NCBI RefSeq assembly: GCF_014518425.1 | Contig: NZ_JACVCU010000003.1 | Location: 620,001-684,000, forward strand | Source of the DNA: Terrabacter sp. MAHUQ-38 | GTDB taxonomy: Bacteria > Actinomycetota > Actinomycetes > Actinomycetales > Dermatophilaceae | Length of the DNA: 64,000 nt | Direction of reading: 5' to 3' | Shown here: positions 1 through 6,624 of the stretch, piece by piece | Layout: every line of letters begins with the position of its first letter | Position numbering within the stretch: position 1 is the stretch's first letter | The notes under the pieces: generated by a model | The model's database searches: none | The model's input: the letters and a program-made list of their open reading frames with translations, nothing else | What the model was told of the DNA's origin: nothing | Made by a program: the position numbers and the translations under genes

Positions 1-1680
1 TCGTATGAGACGGTGACGACGCTCGGCACGAACATCAGCGCAGCGCTCGCCTCGCGGCTGGAACTGCCCACCGGGGTGGCGGCACAGACCGACCAGTTCG
101 AGACCGACGAGCTCAGGTCGGTCGGCGTGCAGGCAACCTTCGATGTGACAGCCGGAACCACGTACACGGTCACCAAGTACGTCGGGATAGCCAGCTCCCA
201 GGACGCCGAGGACCCCTTGTCCGCTGCTCGCGCCGCCGCGGCGGCCGCGGCGGATACCGGGTACGTCGACCTGCTGGCCGAGCACGAGAGGGCATGGGCC
301 GAGCTCTGGCGCGCTGACATCGAGGTCCTGGGTGATCCGGAGCTGCAGCTGCAGGTCCGCGCGAGCATGTTCTACCTGCTGCAGAGCACCCGTGCCGGGG
401 TGAACTGGAGCCTGTCCCCCTGCGGCCTGTCCGGTGATGGATACGGCTACAACGGGCACATCTTCTGGGACACGGAGACCTGGATGTATCCAGCGCTGCT
501 CGCACAGCATCCGGATATCGCGGTGGGCGCGAACACCTATCGGCAGCAGCGTCTGGCGGAGGCACGCAGATATGCGACCCTGACCGGGTTCGCAGGTGCC
601 AGGTTCCCCTGGGAGAGCTCCCTGCGAGGAGACGAACAGACCCCACCCGGCTGGGAGATGGGCGAGCTCGAGCACCACATCACCGCTGACGTCGCCCTCG
701 CCCAGTGGCAGTACTACCTCGCCACCGGCGATCGCGGCTGGCTCGCGGAGAAGGCCTGGCCGGTACTGGAGGGGGCCGCCGACTTCTGGGTGAGCTCCGC
801 TGTCGCCAATGAGGCCGGCGGCTACGACATCAACAAGGTGATGGGTCCGGACGAGTATCACTTCCCTGTCGACAACAGCGCGTACACCAACGTCGCGGCC
901 GCCGAGACCCTGCGGATCGCCACCCGCGCGGCGAAGGTGGTTGGCGTGGCCGCGGACCCGAACTGGACCCGGGTCGCCGATGGACTGCGGGTGCCGTTCG
1001 ACGAAGATCGGAACATCCATCTGCAGTACGACGGCTACGACGGCGAAACCATCAAGCAGGCCGACGTGGTCATGCTGCAGTATCCCTGGGAACACCCCAT
1101 GCACCCCGAGGTGGCGCGCAACGACATCGACTACTACGCGCCGCGCACGGACCCGGACGGACCGTCCATGACCGACTCCATCCACTCCATCGCCCACGCA
1201 GCGCTGGGTACCCCAGGGTCCGCCTCCTACGACTTCATGCGCCGCAGCGTGGAGCCGTTTCTGCGCGGACCGTTCAACCAGTTCGCCGAGGGACGTCACG
1301 CAGGCGTGTTCACCTTCACGACCGGACACGGGGGATTCCTGCAGATCTTCCTGTACGGCTTCAGCGGCATGCGCTGGCGTGAAGACCGAGTCAGGCTCGA
1401 CCCGATCCTGCCACCTCAGCTGCTCGGCCTCACGCTGCGCCGGATCTTGTGGCAAGGACGCGCGTTCGACGTCGCCATTGGCCCGGAGCGCACGACGGTC
1501 ACGCTGACCGGAGGCCTCCCGATGACAGTCGAGGTCGCGGGCAAGACCTTCCCGCTGCACCAGTGCGAACCGGTCACCGTGCCCACCCGACGGCCTGGCC
1601 AGGGGCCTACTGGCGACCCCACCCGGTGTGTCGAGGCCGCGAGCTCGCCCATCCCGACCACCTCTCCTCAGGTGCCGTGA
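1..1680 (+). CDS. Glycoside hydrolase family 65 enzyme, 5' end missing
   Basis: The reading frame is open from the first base, so the N-terminal part lies outside the window; 559 residues remain of a family usually above 700. GH65 members hydrolyse or phosphorolyse alpha-glucosides such as trehalose, maltose or kojibiose. The (alpha/alpha)6-barrel is recognisable from a GHIFWDTE-type motif near residue 150 of the visible part and from GPDEYHFPVDNSAYTN, whose Glu (about 285) is the expected general acid. A short C-terminal beta-sandwich with GFSGMRW and the FDV/TVTLTGG strands follows. The stop overlaps or closely precedes the GH3 gene, so the two are probably co-transcribed and act on the same oligosaccharide. 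Phosphorylase versus hydrolase cannot be decided here. No signal peptide can be judged. Confidence 0.85.
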   Translation, partial: SYETVTTLGTNISAALASRLELPTGVAAQTDQFETDELRSVGVQATFDVTAGTTYTVTKYVGIASSQDAEDPLSAARAAAAAAADTGYVDLLAEHERAWAELWRADIEVLGDPELQLQVRASMFYLLQSTRAGVNWSLSPCGLSGDGYGYNGHIFWDTETWMYPALLAQHPDIAVGANTYRQQRLAEARRYATLTGFAGARFPWESSLRGDEQTPPGWEMGELEHHITADVALAQWQYYLATGDRGWLAEKAWPVLEGAADFWVSSAVANEAGGYDINKVMGPDEYHFPVDNSAYTNVAAAETLRIATRAAKVVGVAADPNWTRVADGLRVPFDEDRNIHLQYDGYDGETIKQADVVMLQYPWEHPMHPEVARNDIDYYAPRTDPDGPSMTDSIHSIAHAALGTPGSASYDFMRRSVEPFLRGPFNQFAEGRHAGVFTFTTGHGGFLQIFLYGFSGMRWREDRVRLDPILPPQLLGLTLRRILWQGRAFDVAIGPERTTVTLTGGLPMTVEVAGKTFPLHQCEPVTVPTRRPGQGPTGDPTRCVEAASSPIPTTSPQVP

Positions 1681-1724
1681 CCGGGAACGCGCCGGCATCT
1701 CCCCAGAGTTCACCGGGAGCTTCC

Positions 1725-4016
1725 GTGACCACGACTTCGCCGCCCTTCCGGGACGCCTCGAGACCGCTCGAGGAACGCCTCGAGGATCTGCTCGCCCGTA
1801 TGACGCTGCAAGAGAAGATCGGGCAGATGCTGCAGCTGGACGCCCGGGACGACCTGGATTACGTCGTGGCGAACAAGCTGGCTGGGTCGATCTTGCACGC
1901 CTCGCCCGAGCGCATGCTTGCCGCCATCGAGCTGTCGGCAGCCACCAGGCTGGGCATTCCACTGCTGACCGCCGACGATTGCATCCACGGCCACTCGTTC
2001 TGGCCCGGTGCCACGATCTTCCCCACCCAGCTGGGGATGGCCTGCTCCTGGGACGCCGAGCTTGTCGAGCGCATGGCCCGCGCCACCGCGGTGGAAGTCG
2101 CCGCGACGGGTATCCACTGGACCTTCTCGCCGGTGCTGTGCATCACCCGCGACCTGCGATGGGGCCGCGTGAACGAGACCTTCGGGGAGGACCCACTTCT
2201 CATCGGGGAGCTGGGTGCCGCCATGGTCCGTGGCTACCAGGGAGCTGGACTGCACGACCCGACAGCAGTCCTTGCCTGCGCCAAGCACTTCGCGGGCTAC
2301 TCGGAGACGCAGGGCGGACGCGACGCCAGCGAGGCGGACCTGAGCCGGCGCAAGCTGCGCTCGTGGTTCCTTCCGCCGTTCGAAAGGGCCGCCCGCGAGG
2401 GCTGCCGCACGTTCATGCTCGGCTACCAGTCGATCGACGGGGTCCCGGTCACCGCGAACAGGTGGCTGCTGAACGACGTCCTCAAGGACGAATGGAAGTT
2501 CACCGGCACGCTCGTGACCGACTGGGACAACGTGGGCCGGATGGTGTGGGAGCAGCGGGTCTGCGCCGCCGACGTCGAGGCGGCAATGGTCGCCGTACGC
2601 GCGGGAAACGATCTGGTGATGACGACCCCGAGCTTCTTTGAAGGCGCCCAAGAAGCGGTGCGCCGAGGCCTGCTCGGTGAGAAGGAGATCGACGACGCCG
2701 TACGCCGCATCCTGCGCCTGAAGTTCGAGCTCGGCCTGTTCGAGGACCCGCGTGCGCCCGACCCCGAGCGACAGCGGGCCGTGATCGGGTGCCGCGAGCA
2801 TGCCGAGCTCAATCTCGAGATGGCCCGCCGTTCCTTGGTGCTGCTGCGCAACGACGGCGTGTTGCCCCTCGAGGGAGGGCTCACTGCGGACGACCGCGGG
2901 CGCGCCCTCGCGAACGGTCAGGTCCGCACGATCGCGGTCATCGGCCCCAACGCCGACGACCCGCAGGCCATGCTGGGCGACTGGGCCGGCGCGTCGGGTC
3001 AAGTGGACTGGATGCCGGACGGGCACCCGCGCGAGACCGTCACGACGGTGCTCGACGGGTTCCGCTCAGCCGTTCCCGACGGGTGGACTGTCACCTACGC
3101 CCGCGGCACCGACATCGAACGCCTCGTGCCAGACCCGGAAGGGCCGGAGTACCTCGACGGGCAACCACGTCCGCCCCTGTTCACGCCCGCGCCAGTCGAC
3201 GACGCCCTGATCGCGGAGGCGGTGAGCGCCGCGCGTACCGCTGACTACGTTGTCGCTGTTGTCGGGGACACAGTCGCGTTGACGGGTGAGGGTTGCTCCA
3301 CCGCGACCCTCGATCTGCAGGGCGGACAGGTCGCCCTCCTCGAGGCGCTCGTCGCCACCGGAACACCCGTCGTCGTGGTGCTGCTCCACGGCAAGCCCTC
3401 GGTACTCCCCGACGCCGCGCTGGCGGCGACAGCGCTGATCGAGGCCTTCAACCCAGGCATGAGAGGAGGCCAGGCGTTGGCCGAGCTCGTGCTCGGTCTC
3501 ATCGAGCCGTCGGGACGCCTGCCCCTTTCAGTGCCACGGCATGTCGGGCAGCAGCCCGTCTACTACAACCAGGTGCGGGGCCAGCATGGTGAGCGTTACG
3601 CCGACCTGACCCAGGAACCATTGTTTGTCTTCGGAGAGGGCCTGTCCTACAGCGCGATCGAGTACACCGATCTCGCCATCATCGACGAAGTCGTGGCATT
3701 GGACGGCGTGGTTCGCGCCGAGGTGACCGTCTCCAACACCGGCGCCCGACCGGTGCTGGAGACCGTGCAGGCCTACATCAGCGACCTCGTGACGAGCGTC
3801 ACGTGGGCGAAACAGGAACTGAAGGCCTGGCAGCAGGTCACAGTCCCACCCGGTGACAGCGTACGGGTCCAGCTGAGAATCCCCGCCGCCGCCTGCTCCC
3901 TGGTCGACGCCGAAGGGCGCCGGGTCGTCGAGCCAGGCGCCTTCGACCTGCTCGTCGGACACAGCTCACGGGCGGCCGACCTGCTTCGCGCCCGCTTCAT
4001 CCTCAGTCAGCCATGA
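1725..4016 (+). CDS. Glycoside hydrolase family 3 beta-glucosidase-like enzyme
   Basis: Probable cytoplasmic beta-glucosidase or related exo-glycosidase of about 763 residues. Domain order is typical of GH3: an N-terminal TIM barrel starting with LEERLEDLLARMTLQEKIGQ, the RWGR/ETFGEDP and KHFAGY motifs, and the nucleophile Asp in VTDW (about residue 266). The alpha/beta sandwich (ARRSLVLLRNDGVLPL, IAVIGPNA) and a C-terminal fibronectin-III-like domain (VSNTGARPVLETVQAYI) follow. The GTG at 1725 is chosen because GGGAG lies five bases upstream and the protein then begins at the family's usual first helix; GTG 1677, overlapping the GH65 stop, is the alternative. No secretion signal is visible. 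Pairing with GH65 suggests breakdown of an imported glucoside by genes left of the window. Confidence 0.9.
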   Translation: MTTTSPPFRDASRPLEERLEDLLARMTLQEKIGQMLQLDARDDLDYVVANKLAGSILHASPERMLAAIELSAATRLGIPLLTADDCIHGHSFWPGATIFPTQLGMACSWDAELVERMARATAVEVAATGIHWTFSPVLCITRDLRWGRVNETFGEDPLLIGELGAAMVRGYQGAGLHDPTAVLACAKHFAGYSETQGGRDASEADLSRRKLRSWFLPPFERAAREGCRTFMLGYQSIDGVPVTANRWLLNDVLKDEWKFTGTLVTDWDNVGRMVWEQRVCAADVEAAMVAVRAGNDLVMTTPSFFEGAQEAVRRGLLGEKEIDDAVRRILRLKFELGLFEDPRAPDPERQRAVIGCREHAELNLEMARRSLVLLRNDGVLPLEGGLTADDRGRALANGQVRTIAVIGPNADDPQAMLGDWAGASGQVDWMPDGHPRETVTTVLDGFRSAVPDGWTVTYARGTDIERLVPDPEGPEYLDGQPRPPLFTPAPVDDALIAEAVSAARTADYVVAVVGDTVALTGEGCSTATLDLQGGQVALLEALVATGTPVVVVLLHGKPSVLPDAALAATALIEAFNPGMRGGQALAELVLGLIEPSGRLPLSVPRHVGQQPVYYNQVRGQHGERYADLTQEPLFVFGEGLSYSAIEYTDLAIIDEVVALDGVVRAEVTVSNTGARPVLETVQAYISDLVTSVTWAKQELKAWQQVTVPPGDSVRVQLRIPAAACSLVDAEGRRVVEPGAFDLLVGHSSRAADLLRARFILSQP

Positions 4017-4728
4017 CCTCCCTCCCCCGCCAAGTTTCAACGACCAGAGGTCAAGACGCAGACGCTTCCGTTTGCGCCGCGTGGTGGATGCGGGCGAGGA
4101 GCGGTCGCCACCGGTCGGCGCGTTTGGCGGCCTCGATCTCTGCGGACGTGAGGCGCACCGAACTGGCTCCTCGGTGATCTGCTTCTCGCGATGTTGGGTG
4201 TGGATCGCCGCGCCTTCGGCCTCGAGCCGGGTCGGGTTCGTGGCCGCGCTGGCTTCGTCGCGGCGGGTTTCGATGGCGGACTGGTCCGCGCCCTCGTGCG
4301 CGAGGGACCTGATTGAGAACGTCGACGGCGTGGACCTCGACGGGCTCGTCGGGGGCGGTGGCGAGGTCCGGGGTCGTACCTCCTGTCGACATAGAGCCGG
4401 TTGCTATCGCGTCCCAGCTGCACGCCTACGCTGGCGACGCCAGGGTGGACAGCCATCAAGCGACGCCGGCCGTCGGCAGACCGCTCTCAGCTGGCAGGGA
4501 CGGCGCCCATCCGACCTGAATGCTCTCGACAGGCGCTCCGCGCGCAGAGACCCGTTTCAACCACGAAGGGTCGCTGCGGCCTTGCTGACCTGCGTCTGCC
4601 AGGAGTTGACGAAGAGAGGTAGATGGTCACTTAGATGGTCACCCAGTCATGCACCGCTGAGCAGAGGCTTACACCGAGTCGGCGATAACCTACCGAACAG
4701 GCGCGGTAACAGGCGCCTGACCAGCAGA
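4017..4728. other. Gene-poor stretch with a decayed minus-strand coding remnant
   Basis: No intact gene is convincing. On the minus strand between about 4390 and 4050 protein-like sequence hops between frames: DLATAPDEPVEVHAVDVL in one, SAIETRRDEASAATNPTRLE in another, and LTSAEIEAAKRADRWRPLLA back in the first. This is what a frameshifted pseudogene would look like; its family is not recognised. The right part (from 4587) belongs to the direct repeat described separately. I read the stretch as debris of an older integrated element. Confidence 0.4.
4621..4642. repeat. Paired 10-bp direct repeats, candidate integrase arm site A
   Basis: AGATGGTCAC occurs twice with a 12-base period. The same architecture recurs at 4891-4912 and 6284-6305 with consensus RGAKGGWCAS. 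Tandem decamers flanking an att core are typical of tyrosine-integrase arm-type sites; binding is inferred. Confidence 0.45.
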
Positions 4729-4756
4729 AACGCCCCCGGCAGAAGCCGGGGGCGTT
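4729..4756 (-). terminator. Hairpin downstream of the truncated tRNA-Thr copy
   Basis: Arms AACGCCCCCGGC (4729-4740) and GCCGGGGGCGTT (4745-4756) form a perfect 12-bp stem with an AGAA loop. On the minus strand it follows the tRNA-like fragment just as the equivalent hairpin at 6393-6419 follows the intact tRNA, so it is a duplicated tRNA terminator. Confidence 0.6.
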
Positions 4757-4757
4757 G

Positions 4758-4803
4758 CTGGAGCCGCTTATCGGAATCGAACCGATGACCTATTCATTAC
4801 GAG
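4758..4803 (-). other. Truncated tRNA-Thr 3' segment, probable att site
   Basis: These 46 bases repeat the CCA end, acceptor 3' strand, T arm and part of the anticodon arm of the tRNA-Thr gene at 6422-6498. The few differences include a compensating pair in the T stem (ATCGG/CCGAT instead of GTCGG/CCGAC). Homology ends abruptly after TATTCATTACGAG inside the anticodon stem, so no tRNA can be made. A duplicated tRNA 3' end is the usual footprint of integrase-mediated insertion. Repeat pairs on both sides (4621-4642 and 4891-4912) give it the layout of an attP or of a junction between two tandem elements. Confidence 0.65.
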
Positions 4804-4890
4804 CGCTGCGAATCCAATTGGACAGCAATGAAACGGGCAACCGGCATCGTCCACGTACGTCCACCGTGGACCGCACCGCGACCTTGCGGT

Positions 4891-4912
4891 GGATGGTCAG
4901 TTGGATGGACAG
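4891..4912. repeat. Paired 10-bp direct repeats, candidate integrase arm site C
   Basis: GGATGGTCAG and GGATGGACAG, 12-base period, lie about 88 bases to the right of the truncated tRNA copy, that is on the opposite side of the core from site A. Same consensus as sites A and B. Confidence 0.4.
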
Positions 4913-4999
4913 TCGGACCACGGCTCGCATATGCGCCACACGCCCCGAACGCCTTGGCACGGTTGGCCGCGAAGTGAGCCGGCGCCGGCACGCGCGCAG

Positions 5000-5167
5000 T
5001 CAGGCGCGGTCCCTCTCAGTGAAGGCGAAAGTGAACCACAAAGCAGCGGCCACGAGCAGTGGGATTCGCCAAGCTGGAGCTTCGAGCCAGAACGTGACAA
5101 CACAAAAGGCGAACAAAGCCCCGATCGCGAGAAAAAGGTTGACAAGACTCTTCTTGCCTAGATGCAT
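5000..5167 (-). CDS. Small membrane protein, 55 residues
   Basis: Begins MHLGKKSLVNLFLAIG and contains two hydrophobic stretches (about 9-27 and 33-48) followed by a short charged tail ERDRA, so it should sit in the membrane as a two-helix hairpin. GGGAG seven bases upstream of the ATG is a good ribosome site. It starts 16 bases after the stop of the 168-residue gene, so they form a two-gene unit. No family recognised. It lies between the two tRNA-Thr att repeats and is therefore probable island cargo. Confidence 0.6.
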   Translation of the reverse strand: MHLGKKSLVNLFLAIGALFAFCVVTFWLEAPAWRIPLLVAAALWFTFAFTERDRA

Positions 5168-5183
5168 GTCAGTGCTCCCATGT

Positions 5184-5690
5184 TCAATCCCAGTATGCCG
5201 CGTTGCGCCTCTTGGCAGCCGCCTTCTTGGCCGCCTGGCGCCTCGCATAGTCTCCATCGCTGCTTGGCTTACGGCCGTGCCAGTCGTAATCGTCGTGGGG
5301 ACGGTACTTGGGCGGCGTGCCCCACCCATTGCAGCTCCGAGTCCCGTACAAGCCAACGACCGCTCCAGCGAAGCCGGCGAGGCGGCCGCCAGAGAACGCG
5401 AGGATGCCCAGCCTCCCCTCGGCGTCGGCGTCGGCCCACTCGTCGGCATCGTAGGTTCTCTCGACATGCGCGGCCTCGACGGCCCACGCGGTAGAGCGGT
5501 CCGTCCCGACCCGGTGCGTCCGCTGACCGCGCTTCGGCAGTATCCGGCGCAACGCAGCGACCACCTCTCGCCCGGTCGCACGGAGGGCGTGGTCGGTGGC
5601 TGCGGGGTTAGCCAGCAGCGCGCCCCACACCGCTAGGGCGACCCCTAACCAACGCGTCCAGTCCTCGAGGGCTGCAGCACTCCCCGTCAC
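5184..5690 (-). CDS. Hypothetical protein with one N-terminal membrane segment
   Basis: 168 residues starting at GTG. A hydrophobic segment (about 13-27, LGVALAVWGALLANP) is followed by a basic stretch, an acidic patch (TYDADEWADADAEG), a second weakly hydrophobic Gly/Ala segment (about 95-112) and a Lys/Arg/Ala-rich end finishing NAAYWD. This resembles small phage or plasmid proteins but no family is recognised. It shares a transcript with the 55-residue membrane protein downstream and lies wholly inside the att-bounded island. It is favoured over overlapping frames because the downstream gene has a clear ribosome site just after its stop and its composition is less Arg/Pro-biased. Confidence 0.5.
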   Translation of the reverse strand: MTGSAAALEDWTRWLGVALAVWGALLANPAATDHALRATGREVVAALRRILPKRGQRTHRVGTDRSTAWAVEAAHVERTYDADEWADADAEGRLGILAFSGGRLAGFAGAVVGLYGTRSCNGWGTPPKYRPHDDYDWHGRKPSSDGDYARRQAAKKAAAKRRNAAYWD

Positions 5691-5941
5691 CCGACAAGGG
5701 CTATCACAAAAAGGGGGCCTTGCCGAGTCGTGTGCCGCGGTGGGCTGCCGCCACTTGGACGCGTTCCCTCTGAGCCTCGGACGGCTGCGAGTCTTCGAGC
5801 GCGTCGACCTGGCGGACGTGACGCACGCTCATCGGCATGTGGGGACGTCCCGCACCTTAGAAGTGATCGTTTCCGAAACGTGCTGGCGCGGGGTATGGGT
5901 CCCGTGCAGGCTCGCTAGCGAGTTGGAGGAAGAGCGTCCCG

Positions 5942-6193
5942 CTCTCCCCAACGCAGCCAGCGCCGTCGGCGGCCGTACTGACCCCTGCCGAGCCGGATCA
6001 CCCGTGGCCGGACGAGGTCTCTTCCAACCGATTCGGATCCTCTCGGGACAAGGTCGCTCTGACGAAAGTTCAGCCGGACATCGTCGCCGAGGTGAGCGCC
6101 GACCGGGCCACGCACGCTGGCGCCTTCCGGCACGCGGTCCGGTTCATCCGGCACCGTCCTGACCTGGATCCGGACCTGAGGTCACACACCTAA
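5942..6193 (+). pseudogene. C-terminal fragment of an ATP-dependent DNA ligase
   Basis: The frame ending at TAA 6191-6193 reads PDHPWPDEVSSNRFGSS, then KVALTKVQPDIVAEVSAD, then GAFRHAVRFIRHRPDLDPDL. These are the characteristic closing blocks of the OB-fold domain of actinobacterial ATP-dependent ligases of the LigC/LigD type. Only about 80 residues remain; the adenylation domain with its KxDG lysine is absent, and upstream the frame loses similarity with no start codon or ribosome site. It is therefore a dead remnant. Such accessory ligases occur both on actinobacterial chromosomes and on mobile elements, so it may be former island cargo or chromosomal sequence damaged by insertion. Confidence 0.7.
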
Positions 6194-6283
6194 TCCCGCG
6201 CCGCGCACCCCGGTGCCACGCGCCACAAGGGGCTCCGCGAGGTTGCTTCGACCTGCGTCTGTCAGGACTTCGTGAAGGGAGGT

Positions 6284-6305
6284 AGAGGAACACTTAGAGG
6301 GACAC
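6284..6305. repeat. Paired 10-bp direct repeats, candidate integrase arm site B
   Basis: AGAGGAACAC and AGAGGGACAC with a 12-base period, at the same distance from the tRNA core as site A is from the truncated copy. Confidence 0.4.
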
Positions 6306-6392
6306 CCCAGTCAGCCGCCGCCGACCAGAGAGCCATACGCGGGATCCTCGATGACCTACCGGGTAGGCAAGAATCAGCGCCTGACCAGCAGA

Positions 6393-6419
6393 AACGCCCC
6401 CGGCGTGGCCGGGGGCGTT
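6393..6419 (-). terminator. Intrinsic-type terminator of tRNA-Thr
   Basis: Arms AACGCCCCCGGC and GCCGGGGGCGTT pair perfectly over 12 bp with a three-base loop. On the minus strand the stem is followed by TTTCT, directly after the CCA end of the tRNA. Confidence 0.7.
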
Positions 6420-6421
6420 GC

Positions 6422-6498
6422 TGGAGCCGCTTGTCGGAATCGAACCGACGACCTATTCATTACGAGTGAATCGCTCTGGCCGACTGAGCTAAAGCGGC
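6422..6498 (-). tRNA. tRNA-Thr (anticodon CGT)
   Basis: Read on the minus strand, the gene has a 7-bp acceptor stem (GCCGCTT/AAGCGGC), a D arm containing TAGCTCAGT, an anticodon arm ATTCA-CTCGTAA-TGAAT giving anticodon CGT (codon ACG), and a T arm with GGTTCGATTCC. The CCA end is encoded. Total length 77 bases. Its 3' part is the target of the integration described for 4758-6466; the intact gene is retained because the integrated end restored it. Confidence 0.95.
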
Positions 6499-6541
6499 TG
6501 GCCGTGATCGGCGCGACAGGCGCGACCGAGCACGGAGGTTG

Positions 6542-6547
6542 AGTATA
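6542..6547 (-). promoter_or_regulatory. Possible -10 box for tRNA-Thr
   Basis: TATACT on the minus strand about 44 bases before the tRNA 5' end, in an otherwise GC-rich gap. The -35 region (around TTTCTC) is poor. Confidence 0.35.
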
Positions 6548-6624
6548 CGCACGACCCCTGCCGGAGAAAAATCGCCCGCTGGACCCGCGTCAGACCACGC
6601 GTCGGGCCCCTTGCCGGTGGCCCG

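Larger units (their letters stand above)
4587..4803. repeat. Left copy of ~217 bp imperfect direct repeat
   Basis: Matches 6250-6466 at a constant offset of about 1663 bases. Shared blocks in order: GACCTGCGTCTG, a pair of 10-bp repeats, GCGCCTGACCAGCAGAAACG, the GC-rich hairpin, and the 3' part of the tRNA-Thr gene ending at TATTCATTACGAG. Mismatches are scattered, so the copies are old or come from different elements. Confidence 0.75.
4758..6466. mobile_element. Small decayed genomic island bounded by tRNA-Thr att repeats
   Basis: The interval between the two tRNA-Thr 3' copies is about 1.66 kb. It contains two small minus-strand genes (5000-5690), the tail of an ATP-dependent DNA ligase (5942-6193) and two arm-site-like repeat pairs. 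There is no integrase, excisionase, relaxase or replication gene, so it cannot move by itself. It may be the residue of a larger element deleted internally, or cargo between two elements that used the same tRNA. Boundaries are inferred from the repeats. Confidence 0.5.
6250..6466. repeat. Right copy of ~217 bp imperfect direct repeat
   Basis: Counterpart of 4587-4803. It runs into the intact tRNA-Thr gene, so its right end is the functional half of the duplicated att region. The differences are mostly substitutions, with a one-base change in hairpin loop length. Confidence 0.75.

Noticed and set aside
4072-4788. Plus-strand 238-codon frame beside the island
   Set aside because: Crosses the direct repeat, hairpin and tRNA fragment; composition is random and the minus strand shows better, though broken, protein-like sequence.
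4758-4803. Second tRNA gene
   Set aside because: Only the 3' half of tRNA-Thr is present; homology stops inside the anticodon stem, so no cloverleaf can form.
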